Below, piece by piece: positions 49,292-57,624 of a DNA stretch of 64,000 nt. The stretch's first letter is position 1. Every line of letters begins with the position of its first letter. The notes below the pieces were generated by a model. The model was not told the DNA's origin. It saw only the letters and a list, made by a program, of their open reading frames with translations, and made no database searches. A program made the translations under genes and the position numbers. Origin of the DNA: CADEED01 sp036274075 (lineage in GTDB: Bacteria > Pseudomonadota > Gammaproteobacteria > Steroidobacterales > Steroidobacteraceae); contig DASUGK010000030.1 in NCBI GenBank assembly GCA_036274075.1, positions 1 to 64,000 of the forward strand. The letters are read 5' to 3'.

Positions 49292-50155
49292 CTAAGCGGA
49301 GTGTCGAAGCGGCTCGCCGGTTTCCGGCCGGCGCGGCGCGGACAGGCTCACGAGGAGCATCAGCGACGTGACCACGATGAATGCGCTGAACGCGAAGGGC
49401 TGCCATGCTTCCAGGTGAAGCGAGCGGATCGTTTCGACGAGTGCGAAGAACCAGACGCTGGCGATGGCCAGGTAGACGGCCACGCGCAACGTCGCCGCAA
49501 TCCGGTGAAGGCGGCCCTCGTGGGTCACCAGTGGATTCTTCTTGCCATAGAGCAGCTTGTAGATGGCAGCCGCGAACACGGCAAACAACATCGTGACGTT
49601 GCCGATGGCCATGTAGCTCTCCCTGGATGGCGCAGTGTTCCCGTAAATGTGGAGATCCAGGTAGAACTCAAGGCCGACGAACAGAAAATAGCTCAGGACG
49701 GCGAACAGGACGGCGTAGGGTGAGACGAAGTCGAACAATCCACGGCGCTGCAGGGTGGCGGTGCGCTTCGCCTCCGGCAGTTCCGCATCGAGCTTCTTGT
49801 GGCGCGCGCTGGCGTAAAGGAAGAGAAAGATCAACTGCGCCATCTGCAACACGAAGTACAGGGCCACGGCCTTCCTGGCGTCGACCAGCCAGCCCGGGCG
49901 GTCCATGTCATTGAACAGCCAGGCGAACAGCATCAAGCCGAGCAGGGTCATGACGACAGCCACGACGCGGTAGATGGACACAATGCGCCCGACTCGCCGG
50001 GCATGATCGGCTTCCGGAGACACCTGCGCGAGGCGTTCGGAGCCAAAATCGCGCGCCCAGTCCCGGACGTAATGGATGAGCCAGGCCGGGTACAGGATGG
50101 ATGCGACGAGGACCTGCAGCGTGAACGCGGCGAGGAAGGCATGGGTGGCGTTCAT
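49292..50155 (-). CDS. membrane protein, paralogue B of a tandem pair
   Basis: 287-residue polytopic protein with about seven hydrophobic segments. It is clearly paralogous to the product of the adjacent upstream gene: both share the block LQRRGLFDFVSP, an LSYFLFVG or LSYLLFVG helix, YLDL, and the cytoplasmic motif YGKKNPLVTHEGR or YGRKNPFVTHEGR. I do not recognise the family. The ATG overlaps the stop of the upstream paralogue by four bases. Being in an operon controlled by a YtrA-type regulator, it may sense or counter envelope stress together with the exporter. Confidence 0.78.
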   Translation of the reverse strand: MNATHAFLAAFTLQVLVASILYPAWLIHYVRDWARDFGSERLAQVSPEADHARRVGRIVSIYRVVAVVMTLLGLMLFAWLFNDMDRPGWLVDARKAVALYFVLQMAQLIFLFLYASARHKKLDAELPEAKRTATLQRRGLFDFVSPYAVLFAVLSYFLFVGLEFYLDLHIYGNTAPSRESYMAIGNVTMLFAVFAAAIYKLLYGKKNPLVTHEGRLHRIAATLRVAVYLAIASVWFFALVETIRSLHLEAWQPFAFSAFIVVTSLMLLVSLSAPRRPETGEPLRHSA

Positions 50156-51039
50156 GACGCCACCCCGTTACTGGGCGCCGGCGCGGCCACGTCCTGATTC
50201 TGCCTGGGTTTACCGACCTCGATGAAACTCAGGAACGCGGTGATCCCCAGGAATGCGGTCAGGGCGAAGGGTTTCCAATCGTGCAATTCCGGCTGGCCGA
50301 GCGTGCCCATGAGCGCGATGAACCAGGCCACGGCGATGCTGCTGTAGACGCCGCTCTTCACCGTCATGCTGATCATGTGCACGCGTCCCTCGTGAGTCAC
50401 GAAGGGATTCTTCCGGCCATACAGGTACCGGTAGATGATGAATCCGTTCAGCGCGTAGCAGAACGTGACCGAGCCGATGGCGATGAGGCACTGCCTGGAG
50501 AGAGTCGTGTTGTTGTAGACGTAAAGGTCCAGGTAGATGGCGACGCCGACGAACAGCAGATAGCTCAGGACGGCGACCAGCACGGCAACGGGTGAAACGA
50601 AATCGAACAATCCGCGCCGCTGCAATACGGCCGTTCGCCTGGGTTCGTTCGAAGGCCGCATCATTTGCAGGAACATCTTGTGGTAACGCACCACCGTGTA
50701 CAGGGCAAAGAGCACCAGCGGCGACATCTGCAGGAAAAAGTAGGCGATCACCAGCCGCGTGACGTTCTTCACCCATTCGGGCTGGCTGACGAGGCTGAAG
50801 ATCCAGCCGAGCAGTACCAGGCCGAGCAGCGCGACGGCGATGTTGATGGCGAGGTAGCGAGTCGTGAAGCGCTCCGCCCATTGGCCGTAGTTGAAATCCG
50901 GATACAGCTGCGCAAGGCGATCGGAGCCGAAATTCACCGCCCAGTTCCGGATGTACCGGTTCAGCTTGTTCGGATTCAGGATGGAGCCGACGAAGATCTG
51001 CACGACGAACGCGGCCAGGAATGCATAGGCTTCGATCAT
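50152..51039 (-). CDS. membrane protein, paralogue A of a tandem pair
   Basis: 295-residue polytopic protein, paralogous to its downstream neighbour, with the same order of helices and the shared LQRRGLFDFVSP and KNPFVTHEGR motifs. It begins nine bases after the GntR regulator stop and overlaps the next gene by four bases. I do not recognise the family. The N-terminal helix (EAYAFLAAFVVQIFVGSIL) could be an uncleaved signal anchor. The duplication in tandem suggests that the two act as a heterodimer. Confidence 0.78.
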   Translation of the reverse strand: MIEAYAFLAAFVVQIFVGSILNPNKLNRYIRNWAVNFGSDRLAQLYPDFNYGQWAERFTTRYLAINIAVALLGLVLLGWIFSLVSQPEWVKNVTRLVIAYFFLQMSPLVLFALYTVVRYHKMFLQMMRPSNEPRRTAVLQRRGLFDFVSPVAVLVAVLSYLLFVGVAIYLDLYVYNNTTLSRQCLIAIGSVTFCYALNGFIIYRYLYGRKNPFVTHEGRVHMISMTVKSGVYSSIAVAWFIALMGTLGQPELHDWKPFALTAFLGITAFLSFIEVGKPRQNQDVAAPAPSNGVAS

Positions 51040-51048
51040 GATTGCACC

Positions 51049-51435
51049 TCATTTTTCCTTCGGTAGCCGGTTGACGGCCGCCGCGAATGCGTTGCGAATT
51101 TCGGAATCGGTCACGCCGGCTTCACGCAGCTCATCGACCGTTTCACTGAGCTTGCGCAGCGTCCACTCCTGCAGGTTGAACTTGCAGTTGGCCTTGGCCT
51201 TGGGGTGGACGTAGGTGCCCCGGTAGCCTTTTGTTTCGATGATCGAATCGCGCGTCAGCAGCTGGTAAGCCTTGGCGACGGTCTTGCTGTTGAGCTCCAG
51301 ATCGTTGGCGAGCTGGCGGATCGAGGGCAGGGAATCGCCCGGCTTCAGGACGCCGGCCGAGACCGCGGCCTTGATCTGCTCGATGAGCTGCTCGAATTGC
51401 GGCAGCGGGTTGTCGATGTCGATGGTGATTTCCAC
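51049..51435 (-). CDS. GntR-family regulator, YtrA subfamily
   Basis: 128-residue repressor-type regulator: a GntR winged helix (LPSIRQLANDLELNSKTVAKAY, in two pieces, with PLPQFEQLIEQI at its start) and a short C-terminal helical domain of about 50 residues, the hallmark of the YtrA subfamily. These regulators usually sit at the head of ABC transporter operons and respond to antibiotics or envelope damage. I chose the GTG at 51435, seven bases after GAGG and directly before the conserved EITIDIDNPLP; a GTG at 51465 lies inside the putative operator. First gene of the seven-gene exporter operon. Confidence 0.88.
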   Translation of the reverse strand: MEITIDIDNPLPQFEQLIEQIKAAVSAGVLKPGDSLPSIRQLANDLELNSKTVAKAYQLLTRDSIIETKGYRGTYVHPKAKANCKFNLQEWTLRKLSETVDELREAGVTDSEIRNAFAAAVNRLPKEK

Positions 51436-51451
51436 CGGACGGCCTCGGAGA

Positions 51452-51475
51452 TGTACCACTTGCACCCATGGTACA
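51452..51475. promoter_or_regulatory. putative GntR/YtrA operator
   Basis: Perfect inverted repeat TGTACCA-N10-TGGTACA placed 17-40 bases before the chosen GTG of the YtrA-type regulator. Long-spaced palindromes upstream of their own operon are typical for YtrA proteins. The promoter of the exporter operon is expected to overlap it. The divergent cation transporter gene starts 91 bases away and could share the control. Confidence 0.65.
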
Positions 51476-51565
51476 ACTGGAACATGGCGGATGCAAGCCG
51501 GATTTGCGAAGGGGCGGGGACTTTCGCCTCATGGCCGGGTTTCCGGATTCCGGTAACCTCATGAA

Positions 51566-52462
51566 ATGCAAGCGACTGAACAGGGCACCCTGAAATTTTC
51601 GATCGTCCTGACGGTGGTCCTGGGCGTGCTGGGTGTCGCCAGCGGCATCATCACCGAATCGCAGGCCATCATCTTCGATGGCATGTACAGCTTCGTCGAC
51701 GTGGTGCCGACGGTGGTCTCACTACTGGTGGTGAAGCTGATCGCGCGCGGCACGACGCATCGCTTCCAGTACGGATTCTGGCATCTCGAGCCGCTGGTCG
51801 CCGTCCTGCGCGATTCCATCCTGGCGATTGCCTGCGTGTACGCGGGCATCGATGCCGTGAACACGCTGACCAGTGGCGGTCACGACGTGGAATATGCGCG
51901 CGCCGCCGCCTGGGCCGGGATCCTCTGCGTGATCGGCCTCATGATGACCTGGATGCTGAGCCGGCGCGCGAAAGCCCTGAAATCCCCGATGCTCGGGATC
52001 GACGCGCGCAGCTGGCTGGTGAGCGCCAGTCTCAGCCTCGGATTGCTGATCGGCTTCGCGATGGCCACGGTGCTCACGGGTACGCGTTTCCAGGGATGGA
52101 TCCCGTATCTCGACGCAATCGCGCTGCTCAGCATGGCGCTGATCATGTTGCCCATGCCGCTGATCGGCCTGTGGCGCTCGATGAAGGACGTTCTGCAGGT
52201 CGCGCCCAACGAACTGGACGCGCGTGTCCGCGCCGTCATGGACGGCGTCATCCAGGAACGCAAGTTCCTCGAGTACACCAGCTACATCGCGAGGGCGGGG
52301 CGCGGAACGTTCGTGGAGATCCACATCCTCGTACCGCCGGACTTCCACATCGACATTGCGGCGGCCGATGCGATCCGCAGCGAAGTCTCGGAGCGCCTGA
52401 ACGCGGGTTCCCCGACGTTCTGGCTCACGATCGATTTCACCGCGGACCGGCGGTGGCTGTAG
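51566..52462 (+). CDS. cation diffusion facilitator transporter
   Basis: 298-residue metal exporter of the CDF family with six helices and a C-terminal cytoplasmic domain. The first metal site is IIFDGMYSFVDVVP (Asp residues four apart in the second helix). The partner in helix five reads GIDARSWLVSA, with Asp where a His is frequent, which may change metal preference. The cytoplasmic domain has EIHILVPPDFHID. It is divergent from the GntR operon. The ATG has no strong ribosome site. Its 3' end overlaps the convergent cytochrome-ankyrin gene by 26 bases. Confidence 0.88.
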   Translation: MQATEQGTLKFSIVLTVVLGVLGVASGIITESQAIIFDGMYSFVDVVPTVVSLLVVKLIARGTTHRFQYGFWHLEPLVAVLRDSILAIACVYAGIDAVNTLTSGGHDVEYARAAAWAGILCVIGLMMTWMLSRRAKALKSPMLGIDARSWLVSASLSLGLLIGFAMATVLTGTRFQGWIPYLDAIALLSMALIMLPMPLIGLWRSMKDVLQVAPNELDARVRAVMDGVIQERKFLEYTSYIARAGRGTFVEIHILVPPDFHIDIAAADAIRSEVSERLNAGSPTFWLTIDFTADRRWL

Positions 52463-54677
52463 TTGTCCGCGCCTGGCGCTGCTTCGCGTCGGGCTTGGAG
52501 AGCAGCAATGCCAGCGTGGCCCAGTTGGTCGCGGCGGAGGAGATGAACTGGTCTTCCCCATGGGGAAAGCCAGTGTCGAAGAAAGTTTGCGTGGGATGCG
52601 AGCGAGTGTGTACCAGCCACGACCCGTCGGCGAGCTGTGTCCTGAGCAGGTAACGCACGCCGCGTCGATAGGCCCGTGAATCGGTAGCTAGCCCGGACGA
52701 GCGCAGGGCGAACAGCGCCTCACCGGTGGCATAGGCATCGCTGGATCGGAAATCAGTCTGAGCCCAGCCGCCGTCCTCGCGCTGGGCCTTCAGCAATTCT
52801 TCCTTCGCGGCCGATTGCGCAGCCTTCGTGCCTTCGGTCCAGATCAGTCCCAGCAGCCTGAACACGCGGTCTTCATGGTTGGCGGGCTGGTGGGTCTCCA
52901 GCCAACGCCGGGCGCGCGCCACTGCGGCCTGGTTTGCCGCGGGGTTGTCGACGCCGTAAACCCGCAACCCGCGCGCGGCCACCGCCGTGGCCGTGAATTC
53001 ACTGGCTTCGATCGGTGGCCTAACGGGCGACGGCCAGAATCCGTCGGGGCGTTGCCAGAGCCGTAGCAGCCGCATCAGCGAGTCGGTGGCCTCATTGGCA
53101 GGAATGTTCTGCGCATCCAGCGCCAGGAGGATGTAACCCGTCGTGGTTGCGAGTCCGCCGGGCACGGTCATGCCTTCCAGCGCCTGCTCGCGCGTCGCCT
53201 CGAGGTCGCGGGTCAGGTTCGCCAGTTCTTCTTGCGCGATCGCTTCGTCCACGGGGAATCCGGCGCGCCGCGCCTCCTGCACGGTGATGGCGGTCTGCAA
53301 GTTGTGATGGCAACCGACGCAGCCGCCGCGGTCATAAAAGGCCTTGCTGGTGGTCTGCAGCAGCGGCAGGCTGCGCCTGATCGCCGCGTCGACGGAATTC
53401 CTGGCGACGAACTGCAGGTTTGCCGGCTGCTGCGCAGTCGGCTCGAGGCCGGCGCGCCTGAGCACCTCGATGATGGGCTGGCGGCCCAGCCGCTGCGCAT
53501 AGTCGAGCGCGTTGAGGCCCTGCCGGCTCTTTACATGAAGGTCGGCGCCGCGATCGATGACTGCCTGCATGAGCTCTGGTGTCACCAATTCCGAGGCGGC
53601 CAGCAACATCAGCGGTGTGCGCCCCTTGATATCGCGCGCATTCACGTCGCTGCCACGCTCGAGCGCGATGCGCACGAGCTCCGGCTTGCCCGGGGCGCTG
53701 ACGGGCGAAACCATGATGAGCCCCCGGGGCATCTCCGCGTTTCCGGGCAGCAGCGCTTCGACGCACGCGATGCAACCTGCGCGCAGCGCCAGGACCGCGG
53801 CTTCGCCCTTGTCCGTCGCGCCCGCGGCCACCAGCAGGCGCACGGAGCTTTCATTCCTGTTGGCGGCACCCAGCAGGTGCGCGGGCGCTGGCTTGGCCCC
53901 GCGCGACAACAACAATGCGGTGGCGTCGTCGCCGTGGCCCGAGAGGGCAGCCAGTGAAAGCGCGGTGCGGCCAAATCCCGAGGAGGCATTCACGTCGGCG
54001 CCGGCATCCAGCAGCAAGGCCAGCTTGCCGGGATCCTCCACGGCCCACATGAGCGCCGACGCTCCCAGGTCGCTGGTGATGTTCGGATTGCCGCCGCCCT
54101 GGAGCATGGCGCGCAGCAGTTCCGCGTCTGCGTAGAGCGCGGCGTACATGAGCGGCGTTGCGCCGTCGGTTCCGCGTGCGTTGATCACGCGCGGATCGCG
54201 TGCAATCGTCTCGAGCACCGCCTGGCGCGCCGCGCTGTCGCGCCGCACGGCGCGGAGCTGCCCGATCAATGCCAGCGCTGCCGGATCGGGCGGCGGCGGA
54301 TCCACTTCGTTGGCCAGGTCGTCCGGCCAGTGCGCGCCTTCATCGATCCACCGGCGGATGGTTTCGATCTGCTGCTCGGTGAGCGTGTCCTCGAGCGGCA
54401 TCTGCGGGCCGGAGTCGGAGTCGAGCACGCGCCGATAGACGCGGCTCGAACTGCTCATACCCGGGATGATGTTCGCACGAACGACGCCGGCCATGGCGCG
54501 GCTGCGGCGGTCGAGCCGGAAACCATTCTTCTGCTGCTTTGCGCCATGGCACTCGTAGCAATGCTTCTCGAACAGCGGCTTGATGTCGCGCGCGTAGTCC
54601 ACCTCGGCGCGCGCCTCCAGCGAGAACAACGCCGCCAGCCCGGCAATCGTGATGCAGTGCGCAAGTCGATTGGACAC
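52437..54677 (-). CDS. cytochrome c - ankyrin - alpha/alpha-toroid fusion protein
   Basis: Secreted 746-residue multidomain protein. A signal peptide (HCITIAGLAALFSLEARA) is followed by a planctomycete-type cytochrome c domain with CYECH (40-44) and QMPLEDTLTEQQIE, then ankyrin repeats (about 165-420; GATPLMYAALYADAELLRAM, GRTALSLAALSGHGDDA), a second heme-type motif CVGCHH (453-458) and a C-terminal alpha/alpha toroid with QW-like motifs QRPDGFW, QREDGGW and QLADGSW, as in prenyltransferase/terpenoid-cyclase folds. The DxDD acid of cyclases is not seen. I chose the GTG at 54677, eight bases after GAGAGG. Role unknown; redox-linked binding is a guess. Confidence 0.85.
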   Translation of the reverse strand: MSNRLAHCITIAGLAALFSLEARAEVDYARDIKPLFEKHCYECHGAKQQKNGFRLDRRSRAMAGVVRANIIPGMSSSSRVYRRVLDSDSGPQMPLEDTLTEQQIETIRRWIDEGAHWPDDLANEVDPPPPDPAALALIGQLRAVRRDSAARQAVLETIARDPRVINARGTDGATPLMYAALYADAELLRAMLQGGGNPNITSDLGASALMWAVEDPGKLALLLDAGADVNASSGFGRTALSLAALSGHGDDATALLLSRGAKPAPAHLLGAANRNESSVRLLVAAGATDKGEAAVLALRAGCIACVEALLPGNAEMPRGLIMVSPVSAPGKPELVRIALERGSDVNARDIKGRTPLMLLAASELVTPELMQAVIDRGADLHVKSRQGLNALDYAQRLGRQPIIEVLRRAGLEPTAQQPANLQFVARNSVDAAIRRSLPLLQTTSKAFYDRGGCVGCHHNLQTAITVQEARRAGFPVDEAIAQEELANLTRDLEATREQALEGMTVPGGLATTTGYILLALDAQNIPANEATDSLMRLLRLWQRPDGFWPSPVRPPIEASEFTATAVAARGLRVYGVDNPAANQAAVARARRWLETHQPANHEDRVFRLLGLIWTEGTKAAQSAAKEELLKAQREDGGWAQTDFRSSDAYATGEALFALRSSGLATDSRAYRRGVRYLLRTQLADGSWLVHTRSHPTQTFFDTGFPHGEDQFISSAATNWATLALLLSKPDAKQRQARTTTATAGPR

Positions 54678-54720
54678 GGGGAAGTCCTCTCGTGACTTCC
54701 CGCAGCCTAGCAACTCGGGC

Positions 54721-54963
54721 TTACGAACGGGTAACGATCTGCCTGGCTGACTCGGTAGTAAGGGCCCGTCCGGCGATGCCCCAGGCGCCGCTGGGCACTT
54801 CCTCGACGATCACCCAGGTCACGGGTCGAAAGGCAGCACCTTCGACGGACAGGGCCGCGTCGGTCACGCGTTCGATCATGGCTTTCTTGCCGGCGGCGGA
54901 CCATGACCGCGTGACCGGGAAAGTTGCCCGATCGTCCGGGACCGATCCGGGCCACGACTTCAC
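54721..54963 (-). pseudogene. 4-oxalocrotonate tautomerase-like remnant
   Basis: The last 55 residues match the small tautomerase family: KKAMIERVTDAALSVEG, RPVTWVIVEEV and SGAWGIAGRALTT. The expected N-terminus, a catalytic proline right after the initiator Met followed by a beta-strand, is absent; instead the frame reads KSWPGSVPDDRATFPVTRS. Neither other frame supplies it clearly. I take this as a decayed gene with a damaged 5' end, though a divergent active protein cannot be excluded. It lies 44 bases upstream of the cytochrome-ankyrin gene. Confidence 0.6.
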
Positions 54964-55138
54964 GCCGCCACGGCGTGACTAGTTAGGCGCCGCGAAAATG
55001 GCGGACGTGCCGGCTCCCGGCATCGTTCCGCACAGCGGAACCCAAGCGAATTTCTTTGCGTGATCCTTGTCGCTGATGCAATCTGACTTGCATCGAGCGA
55101 TTCGATGTTTCGCACCACGAAATACGGGGGGTTTTCAA

Positions 55139-57583
55139 ATGGACGACAGTTCCATCGGCCGCCGCGTCGCATGCGGTTCGCTTCTCATCGGCCTGTTCAT
55201 CACCTGCGGCGTGTCCGCGCAGACGGGGGAACAAGCCTCCGACGATGACAATCGCCTGCTGCCCACGGTCACGGTTTCCGCGCAGAAGCGCGAGCAGAAC
55301 CTGCAGGACGTGCCCATTGCCGTCACCGCGATCGGCTCGCAGCTGCTGCGCGATTCCGGTGTGCGAGACATCAAGGACCTGACCCTGCTCACGCCCGGCC
55401 TCGTGGTCACTTCGACCTCGAGCGAGGTGTCCACGACCGCGCGCATTCGCGGCATTGGCACCGTGGGCGACAACATCGGCCTGGAGTCTTCGGTCGGCGT
55501 GGTGATCGACGGCGTCTACCGGCCGCGCAACGGCGTGGGATTCGGCGACCTCGGCGAACTCGAGCGTATCGAGGTGCTCAAGGGGCCGCAGGGTACTCTG
55601 TTCGGCAAGAACACCTCCGCGGGCGTCATCAACGTGGTCAGCAAGCGCCCCACCTTCGAGGCCGATGGCGGCGCGGAGCTGACCGGCGCGAACTTCGGCG
55701 GCTACGACGCCGCCGCATCGATCAATGGCCCGCTGGTCGAGGACAAGCTCGCGGGCCGGCTCTTTGCGTCATACCGCAAGCGCGACGGTTTCTACGACGT
55801 GAGCACGGGCGGCGGTTATCGCGAGACCAAGGAAGATTCCGACCGCGACGTGGTCACGGCACGCGGCCAGCTGCTGTTCACGCCCTCGGATAGCGCCAGC
55901 GCGCTCATCATCGCCGACTACTCGGCGCGCAACGAGAACTGCTGCGGGGCCGTGCAGATCAACGATGGCCCCACCGCGCCGCTCATGGATGCCGTCGCCG
56001 CGGACAGCGGCGTGTCGCGGCCCGCGGATCCCTTCGAGCGCGTTGCCTACGCCGACCGGTCGGACGGCCAGCAGATCCGCGACATGGGAGTCTCCGCCGA
56101 GCTCAATTTCGACCGGTCGTTCGGCAAGATCACCTCGATCACGGCGTGGCGCAACTTCGAGTCCCACATCGGCCAGGATGCCGACTACAGCACGGGCGAC
56201 GTGTTGTGGCGCAATTCGGCGGGCCCGAACGGCAACGAGTTCAACCAGTTCTCCGAGGAGCTGCGCTTCGCGGGCGAGACCGACAAGCTCGAGTGGATGG
56301 TAGGCGCCTTCTACGCCCGCGAGGATCTCGATTCGGACCTGAACCTGCGCTACGGCGCGGATTTCGAGACTTACTACAGCCTGGTGCTCTCCGCGGGCAT
56401 GGCGCCGACGCTGGTGAACACGCTCACGGGTCTTCCGGCGCAGACGGCGTATCCGCTGGGCGCCGGCTACCAGGACCGGTTCGAGCAGACCTCCGACAGT
56501 TTCGCGTTGTTCACCAACGAGACGTTCCACTTCACCGAGCGGCTGCACGGAACCATCGGCCTGCGTTACACCAACGAGAAGAAGGATCTCGACTCGTTCT
56601 ACACCAACTCCGATGGTGGCGCGGGATGCGCGGCTTCGCGCGCGCGTTATCCCATCATCTCGGCCGTGCTGCCGGCGGCTGCGGTGACGGGCTGGTACAA
56701 CTTCGGCTGCGCGACCTTCGCCGATCCCATCTACAACGACGTGGGCACGTCGCAGAGCATCGACGAAAGCGAGACCAGCGGTACGGCGAAGCTGGCCTTC
56801 GACTTCAACGACCAGCTCATGAGCTACATCTCCTATGCACGCGGCTACAAGGCCAGCGGCTTCAACCTGGATCGCGAACGCACGCCGGTCGCGTCGACGG
56901 GTGCACCGTTGTTCGCCTTCGATCCTGACACCAGCTTCGCGCCAGAAACCGTGGATTCCTACGAACTGGGCGCGAAGTACGCGTCCCCCAACCACATGTT
57001 CCGGCTGAACTCCGCGGTCTTCTACCAGAAGTTCGAGGACTTCCAGCTCAATACCTTCACGGGCATCAGCTTCGTGGTGGTGTCGATTCCCGAAGTGACC
57101 TCGGAGGGCGTCGACCTGGACTTCGACATCTCGCCGACGGAAGGGCTGGTGTTCAACGCCGGCGTCACCTATGCGAAGACCGAGTACGGCGACTTCACGC
57201 CGCCGTTCCCGGCCCTGTTCCGGCTGCCCAATGCGCAGATGTCGTTCGCGCCTGAGTGGTCCGGCTCGTTGGCGACGACCTACGAGCACAGCCTCGGCAG
57301 TTCGATGAAATGGCGTTTCAACATCGGCGCCAAGTACACCTCGGAATACAACACCGGCTCGGACCTGAACCCCGTCAAGCTCCAGGAAGCGCTCACGCTC
57401 GTGAACGCGCGCCTCGGCTTCGGAGCGCAGGACCAGAAGTGGTTCGTCGAGGCCTGGGCGCAGAACCTCACGGACGAGGAGTACTACCAGGTGGTGTTCG
57501 ACGCGACGCTGCAGACCGGGACGTTCGACTCGTACCTCGGCGCGCCGCGTGTCTATGGCATCACGCTGCGGATGCAGTTCTGA
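55139..57583 (+). CDS. TonB-dependent outer-membrane receptor
   Basis: 814-residue receptor with a signal peptide (VACGSLLIGLFITCGVSAQ), a TonB box-like TVTVSAQKREQ, a plug with LERIEVLKGPQGTLFGKN (about 145-162) and a large barrel ending LRMQF. It belongs to the same broad receptor type as the other one in the window but differs in plug and loops. An unusual extracellular segment near 275-300 has ENCCGAV with adjacent cysteines. ATG at 55139 follows GGGGGG by eight bases. It is convergent with an acyl-CoA ligase gene (41-base gap), so its substrate may be a lipid or aromatic acid; this is inference from position. Confidence 0.92.
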   Translation: MDDSSIGRRVACGSLLIGLFITCGVSAQTGEQASDDDNRLLPTVTVSAQKREQNLQDVPIAVTAIGSQLLRDSGVRDIKDLTLLTPGLVVTSTSSEVSTTARIRGIGTVGDNIGLESSVGVVIDGVYRPRNGVGFGDLGELERIEVLKGPQGTLFGKNTSAGVINVVSKRPTFEADGGAELTGANFGGYDAAASINGPLVEDKLAGRLFASYRKRDGFYDVSTGGGYRETKEDSDRDVVTARGQLLFTPSDSASALIIADYSARNENCCGAVQINDGPTAPLMDAVAADSGVSRPADPFERVAYADRSDGQQIRDMGVSAELNFDRSFGKITSITAWRNFESHIGQDADYSTGDVLWRNSAGPNGNEFNQFSEELRFAGETDKLEWMVGAFYAREDLDSDLNLRYGADFETYYSLVLSAGMAPTLVNTLTGLPAQTAYPLGAGYQDRFEQTSDSFALFTNETFHFTERLHGTIGLRYTNEKKDLDSFYTNSDGGAGCAASRARYPIISAVLPAAAVTGWYNFGCATFADPIYNDVGTSQSIDESETSGTAKLAFDFNDQLMSYISYARGYKASGFNLDRERTPVASTGAPLFAFDPDTSFAPETVDSYELGAKYASPNHMFRLNSAVFYQKFEDFQLNTFTGISFVVVSIPEVTSEGVDLDFDISPTEGLVFNAGVTYAKTEYGDFTPPFPALFRLPNAQMSFAPEWSGSLATTYEHSLGSSMKWRFNIGAKYTSEYNTGSDLNPVKLQEALTLVNARLGFGAQDQKWFVEAWAQNLTDEEYYQVVFDATLQTGTFDSYLGAPRVYGITLRMQF

Positions 57584-57624
57584 CGCGTCGCTGAGGCATG
57601 AAGCGGAGCTGCCCCTATTTGACT

